NCBI GenBank assembly: GCA_009838975.1
Contig: VXQO01000134.1
Location: 62,001-126,000, forward strand
Direction: 5' to 3'
DNA length: 64,000 nucleotides
Source of the DNA: Gemmatimonadota bacterium
GTDB taxonomy: Bacteria > Gemmatimonadota > Gemmatimonadetes > Longimicrobiales > Gaopeijiaceae
Positions 19,555 to 28,500 of the stretch are shown one piece after another. Each line of letters opens with the position of its first letter. Within the stretch, counting starts at the first letter, position 1. The position numbers and the translations under genes were made by a program. The notes beneath the pieces were generated by a model that ran no database searches, was not told the DNA's origin, and saw only the letters and a program-made list of their open reading frames with translations.

Positions 19555-20733
19555 ATGCTTCCGAACACCCCGATGCACCACGACTCCCAGGCGATCTACC
19601 TCGACCACGCCGCCACGACACCGGTTCGTCCGGAGGTCGCGGCGGCGATGGCGACCTGCGTGGTCGAGGACTTCGGCAACCCGTCGAGCCGGCACACATG
19701 GGGGCGGAGTGCGAGAAGCCGACTGGATGAGGCTCGCTCGAGAGTCGCGGCCTCCCTGGGCGTGTCCGCGGCCACGGTGTACTTCACACGAGGAGGCACG
19801 GAGTCCGACAACCTGGCCGTTCTGGGGAGGGCGCGAAGCGTTGCGGCAGCGACCGGCAGCGCGCACGTCGTCACCTCGTCGATCGAGCACCCGGCAGTGC
19901 TCGAGGCCGCGCACCAGGCGGTCAGGGAGGGGGGGACACATACGGTCGTCGGCTTCGACCAGGGGGCATTCGACATGGACGCGCTGCGCCGGGTGCTCCG
20001 CGAGAGACCGGCGGTGGTGTCGTGCATGTGGGTCAACAACGAGACCGGGATGGTGCTGCCGATTCCCGAGATCGCGGCCGAGTGCCGTGCCCGGGGCGTT
20101 CCGCTTCACAGCGACGCCGTGCAGGCGGCAGGAAAGATGCCGCTGCCCGCGGCGGGCATTCCAGCGGACCTGCTCACCGTCACCGGCCACAAGATCTACG
20201 GCCCCAAGGGTACCGGAGCACTCATCGTCCAAAACCGGCACGACCTCCGTCCACTGCACTTCGGTGGCGGCCAGGAGGGGGGACTGAGGCCGGGGACCGA
20301 GGATGTGGCGGGCGCCGTCGGGCTTGCCGTCGCACTCGAGCTCGCGGTCGCGGAAACTTCGACCGAATCCGCCCGCCTGACCACGCTGCGCGAAGAGGTC
20401 GAGACGGGGCTGGTTGATTCCGTCCCGGGCCTACGCGCGAACGGACGTGGCCTGCCCCGGGCGCCTCATATCCTCTCCCTGTCGATCCAGGGTGCGGATT
20501 CGGACACCCTGTTGGCCGCTCTCGACACTTGCGGCATCGCGGCTTCGGGCGGGTCGGCGTGCGCCAGTGGATCGAGTGCGACGAGCCCCTCGCTGGTGGT
20601 GCTCGGGTTCGATGCTGCCAGCGCCGCCCTGCGCCTCAGCTTCGGCCGGCTCAATTCGCACGATCAGGTGGGACGGATCGTGGCAGCCGTGACGGGCGCC
20701 GTCGAGCGGACGCGCGCGCTGGTCGTCTCATGA
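19555..20733 (+). CDS. Cysteine desulfurase (IscS/NifS type)
   Basis: PLP enzyme that delivers sulfur from cysteine. I start it at the ATG at 19555, preceded by GAAGGA; a TTG at 19501 and an ATG at 19573 are alternatives. From 19555 it is 392 residues. It opens with IYLDHAATTP, carries the PLP lysine Lys213 in TGHKIYGPKG and the persulfide Cys336 in GGSACASGS. The stop overlaps the mnmA ATG as ATGA, so its main job here is probably to feed sulfur to MnmA for 2-thiouridine; a wider role in Fe-S cluster supply is possible because no isc or suf genes are visible. Confidence 0.93.
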   Translation: MLPNTPMHHDSQAIYLDHAATTPVRPEVAAAMATCVVEDFGNPSSRHTWGRSARSRLDEARSRVAASLGVSAATVYFTRGGTESDNLAVLGRARSVAAATGSAHVVTSSIEHPAVLEAAHQAVREGGTHTVVGFDQGAFDMDALRRVLRERPAVVSCMWVNNETGMVLPIPEIAAECRARGVPLHSDAVQAAGKMPLPAAGIPADLLTVTGHKIYGPKGTGALIVQNRHDLRPLHFGGGQEGGLRPGTEDVAGAVGLAVALELAVAETSTESARLTTLREEVETGLVDSVPGLRANGRGLPRAPHILSLSIQGADSDTLLAALDTCGIAASGGSACASGSSATSPSLVVLGFDAASAALRLSFGRLNSHDQVGRIVAAVTGAVERTRALVVS

Positions 20734-21884
20734 ACGGCATGAGCGCGCGGCAGCGCATCCTGGTGGCGATGTCGGGGGGCGTGGACTCCTCGGTCGCGGC
20801 CGCGATGCTCGTCGAGGCCGGGCACGAGGTGATCGGCGCCACCATGAAGACCTTCTGCTACGACGACGAAGAGGTCGCTGCCGGCACCCGCACGTGCTGC
20901 GGCCTGGACGGCATCCAGGACGCGAAAGCGGTCGCGGACCGGTTGGGGATTCCGCACTACGTCTTCGACGTCGAGCGCGAGTTCACCCGCGACGTGATCG
21001 ACGATTTCGTGAGCGAATACAGCCGCGGCCGCACGCCGAACCCGTGCGTGCGCTGCAATTCGAACACCAAGTTCCGGGATCTCTTCCGGAGGGGGCGCGT
21101 GCTGGGGTGCGACGGCGTGGCGTCGGGCCACTACGTCAGGATCGACCGGGAAGCCGGCGAGACCCGCTTGCTCCGCGGGCTCGACTCCGCCAAGGACCAG
21201 TCCTACTTCCTCTGGGGACTGCCTTCCGGGCTCCTCGACCGGCTTCATTTTCCGCTCGGGGCACTCACCAAGGCCGAGGTGCGGTCAAGGGCGCGCGAGA
21301 TGGGACTGGTGACGGCCGACAAGCCCGAGTCGCAGGAGATCTGCTTCGTGCCCACCGGCGACTACCGGGACTTCCTGGCCAGGAAGCTGCTCCCGGTCCA
21401 CCCGGCGCTTCTGCCCGGGGCGATCGTCGACCACCGGGGCCGCGTGCTCGGCCGCCACCATGGCTATTCCGGTTTCACGGTGGGCCAGCGAAAGGGGATC
21501 GGCGGGGGTCTGCCGGAGCCCTGTTACGTGCTCGAGATCAGGCCGGAGTCGCGCGAGGTGGTGGTGGGTCCCAGGCACCTGCTCGAAGTCGGCGGCGTCG
21601 TGGTCGGAGATCTGAATTGGCTCACCGCCGCCCCGCCACCTGGAACGCCCCTCCATGTTCAGATCCGATACCGATCGCCCCTACAGGCCTGTCGCATCGA
21701 TTCCTGCGGGGACGATTCCCTGCGGCTCTCCTTCGACCGACCGGCGAGCGCGGTGACTCCCGGCCAGTCAGCCGTCCTTTTCCGCGGGGACCGCGTGGTC
21801 GGGGGCGGCAGGATCCGGCGGGTCACCACTTCATCCCGGACGACTCGGCGAATTCCCGCATCTGTTCCTGTTGCTCCTCGGTAA
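20730..21884 (+). CDS. mnmA: tRNA 2-thiouridine(34) synthase
   Basis: Thiolates U34 of tRNA-Lys, -Glu and -Gln; a tRNA-Gln(UUG) target is encoded at 44362. 384 residues from the ATG at 20730. The PP-loop SGGVDSS, catalytic Cys106 in NPCVRCN and Cys205 in [12 protein letters not shown] are present. An extra Cys cluster (C43, C56, C57) lies in the N-terminal region. The last 20 or so residues, Ser/Thr/Arg-rich, extend past the usual GGGRIRRV end and overlap the 3' end of dnaJ on the other strand by 62 bases. Confidence 0.94.
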   Translation: MNGMSARQRILVAMSGGVDSSVAAAMLVEAGHEVIGATMKTFCYDDEEVAAGTRTCCGLDGIQDAKAVADRLGIPHYVFDVEREFTRDVIDDFVSEYSRGRTPNPCVRCNSNTKFRDLFRRGRVLGCDGVASGHYVRIDREAGETRLLRGLDSAKDQSYFLWGLPSGLLDRLHFPLGALTKAEVRSRAREMGLVTADKPESQEICFVPTGDYRDFLARKLLPVHPALLPGAIVDHRGRVLGRHHGYSGFTVGQRKGIGGGLPEPCYVLEIRPESREVVVGPRHLLEVGGVVVGDLNWLTAAPPPGTPLHVQIRYRSPLQACRIDSCGDDSLRLSFDRPASAVTPGQSAVLFRGDRVVGGGRIRRVTTSSRTTRRIPASVPVAPR

Positions 21885-22935
21885 GAGATTCGGGAACCTC
21901 CACCTTCAGCTCTACGAACTGGTCGCCCCGCCGTCCCTCGCGGCTGATCCCCTGGCCCCGGATCCGGAAGCGGGTGCCGGGCTGGGTACCTGGAGGTACC
22001 CTCAGGACGACCTTCCTCCCCGCGATCGTGCTCACCCGGATCCTGGAGCCGAGCATCGCCTGCACCAGGTTCACCGGCACCGTGACGTGAATATCGTTGC
22101 CCTCACGGCGAAAGAAGCGGTGCGGTACGACCTTGAAGGTGATGATGAGGTCGCCCGGCGCCCCGCCCTTCGTGCCGCGCTCGCCCCGACCCGTCAAGCG
22201 AACCTTCGAGCCGGTGTCCACACCGGCCGGCACCGTCACCTCCAACTTGCGGTTCTGGTGGACCTTGCCGTCCCCGCCGCAGGCCCCACAGATCTTTTCG
22301 GCTCTTCGGCCACGTCCGACGCATGCCGGACAGGGACGGCTGACCGCGAACCCGCCCTGACCGAAGGAGACGGTACCGGATCCCCTGCACTCTTCGCACT
22401 GCTTCCACGTCGTGCCCGGCGCGCCACCCGTACCCCCGCACGTCGCGCACTCCTCGTTGATCGGAACCGAAACGGGCACCTTGCCGCCGGTCGCCGCAAC
22501 CATGAAAGGCACCTCGACCGTGTACTCCACGTTCTCGCCCCTGGCCGGCCCGGAAGGCTTGCGCGCCTCTTCCTTCTTTCCTCGATCGAAAATGGACGTG
22601 AAGATGTCCGAAAACCCGCCCAGGCCCCCGAGGTCCTCGAAGGAAAAGCTCGTGGACTGCTGCGTTCCCGGACGTGTTCCGCCGGGACGCGCGCCACCAA
22701 ACCCGAATGCCCCGAGCTTGCGCACCTGATCGTACCTGGCACGCTTCTTCGGATCGGACAGAACGGCGTTCGCTTCCCCGACGTCCTTGAAACGTTCGGA
22801 CGCTTTCGGGTTGTTGGGGTTGGCATCGGGATGGTACTGCTTCGCCAGCTTGCGATAGGCCTTCTTGATCGTCTCCGCATCCGCCTTCGGATCGACACCG
22901 AGGATGGCGTAGTAGTCCTTGTCGGTGGTCGTCAT
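21823..22935 (-). CDS. dnaJ: Chaperone DnaJ
   Basis: Hsp40 co-chaperone of DnaK. 370 residues. J domain with the YHPDAN HPD motif, a Gly/Phe-rich region (about 72-105), then four zinc-finger repeats [24 protein letters not shown] and CGACGGDG, all complete, and the C-terminal client-binding domains. It follows grpE by 13 bases. dnaK is not in the window. Confidence 0.95.
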   Translation of the reverse strand: MTTTDKDYYAILGVDPKADAETIKKAYRKLAKQYHPDANPNNPKASERFKDVGEANAVLSDPKKRARYDQVRKLGAFGFGGARPGGTRPGTQQSTSFSFEDLGGLGGFSDIFTSIFDRGKKEEARKPSGPARGENVEYTVEVPFMVAATGGKVPVSVPINEECATCGGTGGAPGTTWKQCEECRGSGTVSFGQGGFAVSRPCPACVGRGRRAEKICGACGGDGKVHQNRKLEVTVPAGVDTGSKVRLTGRGERGTKGGAPGDLIITFKVVPHRFFRREGNDIHVTVPVNLVQAMLGSRIRVSTIAGRKVVLRVPPGTQPGTRFRIRGQGISREGRRGDQFVELKVEVPESLTEEQQEQMREFAESSGMKW

Positions 22936-22948
22936 CGCCTCTGAACCG

Positions 22949-23611
22949 CTAGTCGGACTTGAAGACGCTCACCCGTGCCGGACGGATGAGAACCCCCCTC
23001 AGGGTATACCCTCTCTGGAACACCATTGCGACGGTGTCGTCGTCCTCCTCCGCCTCGGTCGGAACCCGCATCATCGCCTCCATCGTGTTGGGATCGAAAG
23101 CCTCGCCGGCGGGGTCCACGACCTCGACCCCGGCGTCCCCCAGTACGCGGAAGAACTTGCGCTCGACGAGGTCCACCCCTTCCACGATCGAATCCACAGA
23201 GGATTTGTTTTCCGGCTCCAGGGCGGTAACCCGGAGCAGATCGTCCAGGGGGTCGAGAAGACGGGAAACGAGGTCGGCCTGCGCGCGGTCCCAGCCCTGC
23301 CGCAATCTGTCCTCCGTCCTCTTCCGGTAGTTGTCGAAATCGGCGGCAAGCCGAAGATGTTGATCCCTCAGACGATCCCTCTCGGCCGCAAGTTCCACGA
23401 GCGGGTCCTCCCCGACCCCTTCGGCGCCGGCCCCACCGTCGGGCACGTTCTCGTCGCCGTGGAGCCCCTCGGCGCGCTGCGCCTCTCCGGTCCCGGAGTC
23501 GTCTTCGCCCTGACGCGTCTCCTCGTGGCCGCCGAATTCCCCCGCGTCTGCCTCGCGGCCCACCTCTTCACCGTTGTGTTCGTCTTGAGAGTTCATTTCC
23601 TCGCTCGCCAT
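22949..23611 (-). CDS. grpE: Nucleotide exchange factor GrpE
   Basis: 220 residues. An acidic, low-complexity N-terminus of about 70 residues precedes the coiled coil ([19 protein letters not shown]) and the beta-wing domain (VQRGYTL-like [19 protein letters not shown]). Pairs with dnaJ downstream. The 143-base gap upstream (23612-23754) shows no CIRCE inverted repeat and no clear promoter. Confidence 0.94.
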   Translation of the reverse strand: MASEEMNSQDEHNGEEVGREADAGEFGGHEETRQGEDDSGTGEAQRAEGLHGDENVPDGGAGAEGVGEDPLVELAAERDRLRDQHLRLAADFDNYRKRTEDRLRQGWDRAQADLVSRLLDPLDDLLRVTALEPENKSSVDSIVEGVDLVERKFFRVLGDAGVEVVDPAGEAFDPNTMEAMMRVPTEAEEDDDTVAMVFQRGYTLRGVLIRPARVSVFKSD

Positions 23612-23754
23612 CTATCTGGTGCCACCGTGGATCCTTCGAGCCGCAAGCCCGGTGGACGGCCCGTCAACGGGTGCATTCCAAAGTCGTGTATTCGGGTACC
23701 GTGGTCCATACATCGGGGGCTCCGGCCTGCCGCCGTCAGGCTCGATCGACGGTT

Positions 23755-24270
23755 CTACCGTCTCGCGATGGCCTGCAGCGCCATGTGCAGGACTGCCACG
23801 ACGCTGCTCTCGCGAACGGTGGTCCTGTCGCCATCGAACAGCTCCTGACGGGCGATTCCGGTGCCCGTGGACATGGCAACCGCAAGCCACACGGTGCCCA
23901 CGGGCTTGTCCTTCGTCCCGCCGCCGGGGCCCGCGATTCCGGTCACGGACATCGCCAGATCCGCCGAAAAGGAGCGGCAGGCGCCGAAGGCCATCTGCAG
24001 CGCGACGATTCGCGAGACCGCGCCGTGACGTTCCAGTGCCATGGGGTCGACTCCCAGGTGCCGCACCTTGATGTCGTTGGAGTAGGCGATCAGGCCGCCG
24101 CTGTAGCAGCCCGATGCACCGGGAAGATCGGTGATCACCTTCGACAGCAGCCCGCCCGTGCAACTCTCGGCGGTTGCAAGCCTGAGACCGCGGGCCATCG
24201 CCCTGCCGGCCAGACGCCGTACCCCGTCCGCAACGGAGGAGAATTCGCCATTCCCCGCGGTTGCCGTCAT
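23755..24270 (-). CDS. pncC: CinA C-terminal-type nicotinamide-nucleotide amidohydrolase
   Basis: 171 residues from the ATG at 24270, which overlaps the pgsA stop as ATGA; the longer in-frame extension is antisense-like. Contains the family motifs TAESCTGGLLS, GCYSGGLIAYSNDIKVRHLGV and SVTGIAGPGGGTKDKPVGTVWLA. The enzyme recycles NMN to nicotinate mononucleotide. The N-terminal competence-damage domain of full CinA is absent. Being next to pgsA is the usual context, and nadE at 4105 could use the recycled product. Confidence 0.93.
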   Translation of the reverse strand: MTATAGNGEFSSVADGVRRLAGRAMARGLRLATAESCTGGLLSKVITDLPGASGCYSGGLIAYSNDIKVRHLGVDPMALERHGAVSRIVALQMAFGACRSFSADLAMSVTGIAGPGGGTKDKPVGTVWLAVAMSTGTGIARQELFDGDRTTVRESSVVAVLHMALQAIARR

Positions 24271-24896
24271 CTGGACTGCGCGACCACGGATCTGTAGCGC
24301 CAGACATAGTCGGCGAGCGAGAAGAGCGTCAGGAACACCGCGACGGCCAGGGTGACAGCGACGAAGCCGGTGTGGAGGATCTGCCACGCGTCCCAAAAGC
24401 CATGCGTCCAGCCTGCTTCGGTCGCGGAGAGGAACAGGGGATACCAGAGCAGGAGCGAACCGATGAAGAAATTGGTCACCAGGGACTTGTACTTCCCCGA
24501 CTTTCCGGCCGCGATGACCGTCCCCCGCCGGGCCGCGTAGCCGCGAAAAGCGGTTACGAAGAGTTCCCTGCCGAACACCACGGCGATGACCCAGACCGGT
24601 AGAGTGCCCCAGAACGGCAATTCGTGGAATCCGTCGTCCCTGCGGGTGATGAAGTAGAGCGGCACGAAGGCACTCGCCATGAGCAACTTGTCCGCTATCG
24701 GGTCCAGGAGTTTGCCCGCGTCCGAGATCCATCCGTGCTTCCGGGCCAGATGGCCGTCCCAGACATCTGAGAGCGCGGCGACCACGAACACGGCGAAGGC
24801 CGCGTACCGATGAAGCCGGTCCGGCGACAGTGCCAGGTAGGCGATGACCGGACACAGCGCGATCCGCGCGACCGAGATGACATTGGGAATGCTCAC
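24267..24896 (-). CDS. pgsA: CDP-diacylglycerol-glycerol-3-phosphate phosphatidyltransferase
   Basis: Committed step of phosphatidylglycerol synthesis in the inner membrane. 209 residues from a GTG start that overlaps the preceding gene as GTGA. The CDP-alcohol phosphotransferase motif reads SDVWDGHLAR...GKLLDPIADK with all four aspartates. About five membrane spans. Confidence 0.92.
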   Translation of the reverse strand: MSIPNVISVARIALCPVIAYLALSPDRLHRYAAFAVFVVAALSDVWDGHLARKHGWISDAGKLLDPIADKLLMASAFVPLYFITRRDDGFHELPFWGTLPVWVIAVVFGRELFVTAFRGYAARRGTVIAAGKSGKYKSLVTNFFIGSLLLWYPLFLSATEAGWTHGFWDAWQILHTGFVAVTLAVAVFLTLFSLADYVWRYRSVVAQSR

Positions 24897-25192
24897 GAGC
24901 TAGTGACCCTTCCGCGAAGCTCATCCTCCATGCGGGCGAGAATCGCTGCGGCCCTGCCGCGAAGCAGTCTCCGCGCCTCCCACGCCCGGAAGTCCCGCAG
25001 GAGCGTGACCGCACCGACGCTGGCCGGTTCACCGGCGAGATGCCCCAGGGCCGCCAGCCGGCGAAAGGGGCTAGGGCTGAAGAGGTTCCTGCGGTGGCGG
25101 GACACCTGATCGCGCAGAATCAGCGCTGAAATGGCGGCGACCGCGCCGGCCCCGAGCAGAAGCAGTCCGAACCTGCGCATGCGGCTGTCCAT
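24893..25192 (-). CDS. Small unassigned protein with one N-terminal membrane segment
   Basis: 99 residues. Residues 7-25 form a hydrophobic helix (LLLLGAGAVAAISALIL); the rest is Arg-rich, short helical pairs reminiscent of one HEAT-like repeat. It sits seven bases after recR and overlaps pgsA by four, so it is surely translated with them. No family recognised. Confidence 0.7.
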   Translation of the reverse strand: MDSRMRRFGLLLLGAGAVAAISALILRDQVSRHRRNLFSPSPFRRLAALGHLAGEPASVGAVTLLRDFRAWEARRLLRGRAAAILARMEDELRGRVTSS

Positions 25193-25199
25193 CGGCTCG

Positions 25200-25799
25200 C
25201 TACATCTCCCTTCGGCCCGCCAGGGCCTCGGCGATGGTCGTCCCGTCGACGTATTCCAGATCGCTGCCTACGGGAATGCCTCTGGCCAGCCGCGTAATGC
25301 GCACTTCCCGGGGCCGCAGGATGCGTTCCAGATACACCGCCGTGGCCTCACCCTCCACACTCGCGTTGGTCGCGAGGATCACCTCTCTCGCGGGCGTCCC
25401 GGCACCATCCAGCCGCTCGATCAGGCCAGCGATGTTGAGTTTCTCGGGACCGATCCCGTCCAGCGGGGAGAGACGGCCACCCAGCACATGAAAAAGCCCC
25501 TTGTATCGGCCCGCGCGCTCGATCGCTCCGACCTCATAGGCTTCCTCGACGACGCAGATGACCTCCTGGTCCCTCGACGGGTCCCGACACACCTGGCACA
25601 GCTCCGCCTCGCAGTAGTTGCCGCATCTGGGACACGGATGCACACGGTCGGCCACGTCCTCGAGCGCGCGTGCCAGCCGCCGCGTATCACCCCTGGCCCC
25701 CTTTACCAGATGGTACGCAAGGCGCAACGCAGTCTTGGTACCCACGCCCGGAAGCCTGCCGAGTTCGCGCGTGAGATTCCCGATCGCCGACACCGTCAA
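25200..25799 (-). CDS. recR: Recombination protein RecR
   Basis: RecFOR-pathway partner that helps load RecA at gaps. 199 residues. Helix-hairpin-helix LPGVGTKTALRLAYHL, the four-cysteine zinc finger (CPRCGNYCEAELCQVC) and the Toprim motif EGEATAVYL are present. The start is a TTG at 25799 with a GTG two codons later as an alternative. Follows ebfC by 11 bases, the standard dnaX-ebfC-recR order. Confidence 0.95.
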   Translation of the reverse strand: MTVSAIGNLTRELGRLPGVGTKTALRLAYHLVKGARGDTRRLARALEDVADRVHPCPRCGNYCEAELCQVCRDPSRDQEVICVVEEAYEVGAIERAGRYKGLFHVLGGRLSPLDGIGPEKLNIAGLIERLDGAGTPAREVILATNASVEGEATAVYLERILRPREVRITRLARGIPVGSDLEYVDGTTIAEALAGRREM

Positions 25800-25810
25800 G
25801 ATCGGGGGTG

Positions 25811-26128
25811 TCAGAAGAGTCCCGGGAGCTGCACCGGAAACCCTCCCGCCGCGCTCCGCATGCGCTCTTCCGAAAAGGTCCGGGCACGATGCTGCGCCTC
25901 GGCCACCGCGGCGACCACAAGGTCCTCGAGCATCTCCACATCCTCCGGGTCGACCACTTCGGGTTCGATCGACACGCCGACCAGATCGCCCTTGCCCGTC
26001 ACGCGCGCCCTGACCATCCCCCCTCCCGCCGAGGCCTCGATCTGCTCGCTGTCGAGACTGTCCTGCAGCTCCTTCACCTTCGCCTGGAGCTGCTGTCCCA
26101 TCTTCATGAGTTGCTGAATGTTCGTCAT
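25811..26128 (-). CDS. ebfC: YbaB/EbfC nucleoid-associated protein
   Basis: 105 residues from the ATG at 26128; an in-frame extension upstream overlaps the dnaX end and is not conserved. The N-terminal amphipathic helix rich in Met/Gln/Lys (QQLMKMGQQLQAKVKEL) and the ASAGGGMVRARVTGKGDL beta region are typical. Homodimeric DNA-binding protein. Confidence 0.92.
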   Translation of the reverse strand: MTNIQQLMKMGQQLQAKVKELQDSLDSEQIEASAGGGMVRARVTGKGDLVGVSIEPEVVDPEDVEMLEDLVVAAVAEAQHRARTFSEERMRSAAGGFPVQLPGLF

Positions 26129-26162
26129 TGTTCGTTCTCGTTGCTGTGGTCCCGGGCTTCCG

Positions 26163-27812
26163 TCAGTCAACCAGCTCCAGGTCCAGTTCCCTGACCGCCC
26201 GATCAATGACGGGCGCGCGGTCGATCAAGTCCTGCAAACGGTCTCGGCGGACCGTTTCCCTCGTAACCCTCTCCGCTGCCGGCGAACCATCGGCCGGTTC
26301 GCTCGCAAATAGAATCTTGGCAGATTCGCGCCTGGCATGAAGGGCCAGTCCCTCTTCAAGCCTCCGGCGGATCGACGTGTCTCCGAGGCGCCCGGACGCG
26401 AGGTCCTCCCCAACCTCCAGTACCAGGGCTTCACCGTCTTCCCTGGCTCTCACGCCGCGCAGAATGCTGGCAAGTCCGCGAGGGAGGCGCGGTCCGTCGT
26501 CGAGCAACTCCTTCCAGGCGTCGGCCAGACCGCGCGGAGCGGACTGCGCCGTTCCTGGAGCCTCGGCCGAGGAGGAGGGCACCGGGTCGGCGGACACCGG
26601 AGCCGCCGTCGGGACGGCCGGAGCCGCCATTGGAGCGGCCGGAGCCGGTACCCTTTCGGGCGCTCCCCCGAGAGCCCGAATAACGTCCTCGAGCTCGACC
26701 GTCCTGTCGAGATAGCTCATGCGCAGAAGCAACACCTCGACCAGCACCCGGGGACGGCCTGTCCGCCGTAGGCTGCCGTCCGCTTCCAGCGAGGAGCACA
26801 TGGCAAGCATGCGCACGAGATCGCCCGGGGCGAAGGCGGCCGCGCGCTGCGTAAGCGCATCCCGCAGTTGGGCTCCCATCACCCCGGGGGCGGCCTCCGG
26901 GTCCACCGCCATGCGCAACAGGAGCCTGAGCTTCTCCGTGAGGCCGTGGTAGAACTCGACCAGGTCGTACCCCTCGTCGATCAGGGTCTCGACAAAGTCG
27001 AAGACGGCCCCGTGCCGCTTCCCGATGATGATGTCCAGGACCTCCAGGTACCGTTCCTCGGCGACGACACCCAGCACCTGAACCACCGACTCGACGGACA
27101 CCTCCTCGTCCGATAGCGCCAGTACCTGGTCCAGTAGCGAGAGCCCGTCGCGCATCCCCCCGTTCGCCTTTCGCGCGATCGCCCGAAGCGCCTCCCGGTC
27201 GAACGCGATGCCCTCGGTCTCGAGTACCTGTTGCAAACGCTGGACAATGTCGTCGGCGCCGATCCGCCTGAAGTCGAACCGCTGGCACCGCGAAAGGATC
27301 GGTGAGGCACTCTGCTCGATCCGGCGGGGCTCCGTGGTGGCGAAACAGAAGATCACGCGCGGAGGCGGTTCCTCGAGGATCTTCAGCAGGGCGTTCCATG
27401 CCTCGCGCGTGAGCATATGGGCTTCGTCGAGGATGTACACCTTGAAGCGGCCCTCGTCCGACGGAGCGTACATCGCGCGCTGTCTCAGGTCGCGGGCGTC
27501 CTCGACGCCCCGGTTGGAGGCGGCGTCGATCTCGACCACATCGAGTGAAGTGTGGCCACCCCATATGCGTTCGCAGTTGTCGCAGTGTCCGCACGGCTCG
27601 CCCTCGGGCGTCCGGTCGGCGCAGTTCAGCGACATCGCGAGAATCCGCGCAACGGTCGTCTTTCCCACGCCGCGGGGTCCACAGAAGAGGTAGGCGTGTC
27701 CTACGCGGTCACCGGCCACGGCCCGCTTGAGCGTCTCGGACACGTGTTCCTGTGTGGACACCTCACCGAAATGGCGGGGCCGGTATTTCCGGGCTAGGGC
27801 AAGATAGGACAA
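26163..27812 (-). CDS. dnaX: DNA polymerase III tau/gamma subunit
   Basis: Clamp-loader ATPase. 549 residues from a TTG start (27812). Walker A GPRGVGKTT, four zinc-binding cysteines (C64-C82 region), Walker B ILDEAH and sensor FATTEPRR are intact. An Ala/Pro-rich linker at about 390-425 leads to the tau-specific region. I see no A-rich slippery sequence, so a gamma form made by frameshifting is unlikely. Together with ebfC and recR it forms the standard cassette, and the SRP RNA lies just upstream as in many bacteria. Confidence 0.95.
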   Translation of the reverse strand: MSYLALARKYRPRHFGEVSTQEHVSETLKRAVAGDRVGHAYLFCGPRGVGKTTVARILAMSLNCADRTPEGEPCGHCDNCERIWGGHTSLDVVEIDAASNRGVEDARDLRQRAMYAPSDEGRFKVYILDEAHMLTREAWNALLKILEEPPPRVIFCFATTEPRRIEQSASPILSRCQRFDFRRIGADDIVQRLQQVLETEGIAFDREALRAIARKANGGMRDGLSLLDQVLALSDEEVSVESVVQVLGVVAEERYLEVLDIIIGKRHGAVFDFVETLIDEGYDLVEFYHGLTEKLRLLLRMAVDPEAAPGVMGAQLRDALTQRAAAFAPGDLVRMLAMCSSLEADGSLRRTGRPRVLVEVLLLRMSYLDRTVELEDVIRALGGAPERVPAPAAPMAAPAVPTAAPVSADPVPSSSAEAPGTAQSAPRGLADAWKELLDDGPRLPRGLASILRGVRAREDGEALVLEVGEDLASGRLGDTSIRRRLEEGLALHARRESAKILFASEPADGSPAAERVTRETVRRDRLQDLIDRAPVIDRAVRELDLELVD

Positions 27813-27846
27813 GGGGCCGTAGGTGGGGGCTTCGGGTGGCCGCGCA

Positions 27847-27946
27847 GTGCCCCAGGCGCTCCGCGGCGACGGTCACCACACTTACCGCTGCTACCTGCGG
27901 GGTCCTGACGGGGTTCATGAGCTTCCGACCCGCGGACCTGGGGCAC
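27847..27946 (-). ncRNA. ffs: Signal recognition particle RNA (4.5S type)
   Basis: The 100-base transcript folds into one long hairpin: its first ten bases GTGCCCCAGG pair exactly with its last ten CCTGGGGCAC, and the following TCCGCGG pairs with CCGCGGA. The conserved domain IV core is present as GTCAGGACC on the 5' side and GGTAGCAGC on the 3' side, the Ffh-binding symmetric loop. The apical loop reads CCGCA instead of the usual GGAA tetraloop. A promoter ends six bases before the predicted 5' end. There is no Alu domain, so this is the short bacterial form. It sits between yraN and dnaX. Confidence 0.9.
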
Positions 27947-27952
27947 GCAGCA

Positions 27953-27982
27953 AAGCTACCCGGATTCGCGAACCAGCGTCAA
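27953..27982 (-). promoter_or_regulatory. Promoter of the SRP RNA gene
   Basis: On the minus strand TTGACG (27977-27982), 18 bases, TAGCTT (27953-27958); the G starting the RNA hairpin is six bases past the -10. The -35 overlaps the stop region of yraN. The core is identical to that before yceD at 15931-15960. It could also drive dnaX and the genes after it. Confidence 0.65.
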
Positions 27983-28356
27983 CCGGGGCGCCAGGCATCC
28001 GGTATGTGCTCTATTTCGACCTCCTCTCCGAAGATTCTCACCCCGACCGCGTCGAATCGATAGGTCGTGCCGGCCCTGCCGTGCTCATGGATCCACCTTC
28101 TTGCCGCCGACACGACCGTCCTCCTCTTGGATCTTCCGATGGGTTCCAGCGGAGTGCCCCCCGAAGAGGTCGTGCGCGTCTTCACCTCCACGAACGCGAC
28201 GACCCGGCCCCTGCGAACCACCAGATCGATTTCCATCGACCCGGCGCGGTAGTTCCGGGCCAGCACCGTCCAGCCCCGCGAGCGCAGATGGGCTGCCGCG
28301 ATCGCCTCCCCCCTGCGCCCCTGAACCCACCCGTTTGTTCCGGTCCTCACGCTCAT
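27979..28356 (-). CDS. yraN: UPF0102 (YraN) family nuclease-like protein
   Basis: 125 residues from the ATG at 28356; the open frame upstream to 28470 looks non-coding. Restriction-endonuclease-like fold motifs are visible: [26 protein letters not shown] and VEVKTRT, giving the E-D-ExK catalytic pattern. Function in the cell is poorly defined. The 144-base gap before it (28357-28500) has no recognised element. Confidence 0.88.
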   Translation of the reverse strand: MSVRTGTNGWVQGRRGEAIAAAHLRSRGWTVLARNYRAGSMEIDLVVRRGRVVAFVEVKTRTTSSGGTPLEPIGRSKRRTVVSAARRWIHEHGRAGTTYRFDAVGVRIFGEEVEIEHIPDAWRPG

Positions 28357-28500
28357 GACCGACAAGGTGGCGAGATCCCGCGGGCGTTGGAATGGCTGGA
28401 TGGGACGCGTCGGAAACAGGTGTTTGTGGAACCGGGACGGAGTCAACCACGACGACTCCGGCCGCCGCACGAAACGGCCCGGCCCCTGCTCCGGCGGGGG

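Noticed and set aside
16958..20287. A 1109-codon plus-strand open frame
   Set aside because: It is antisense to the CBS gene, sucD and sucC and then out of frame with the cysteine desulfurase; no domain-like sequence appears in it.
26163..27812. Programmed frameshift in dnaX giving a gamma subunit
   Set aside because: No A-rich slippery heptamer or following hairpin was seen in the GC-rich coding sequence.
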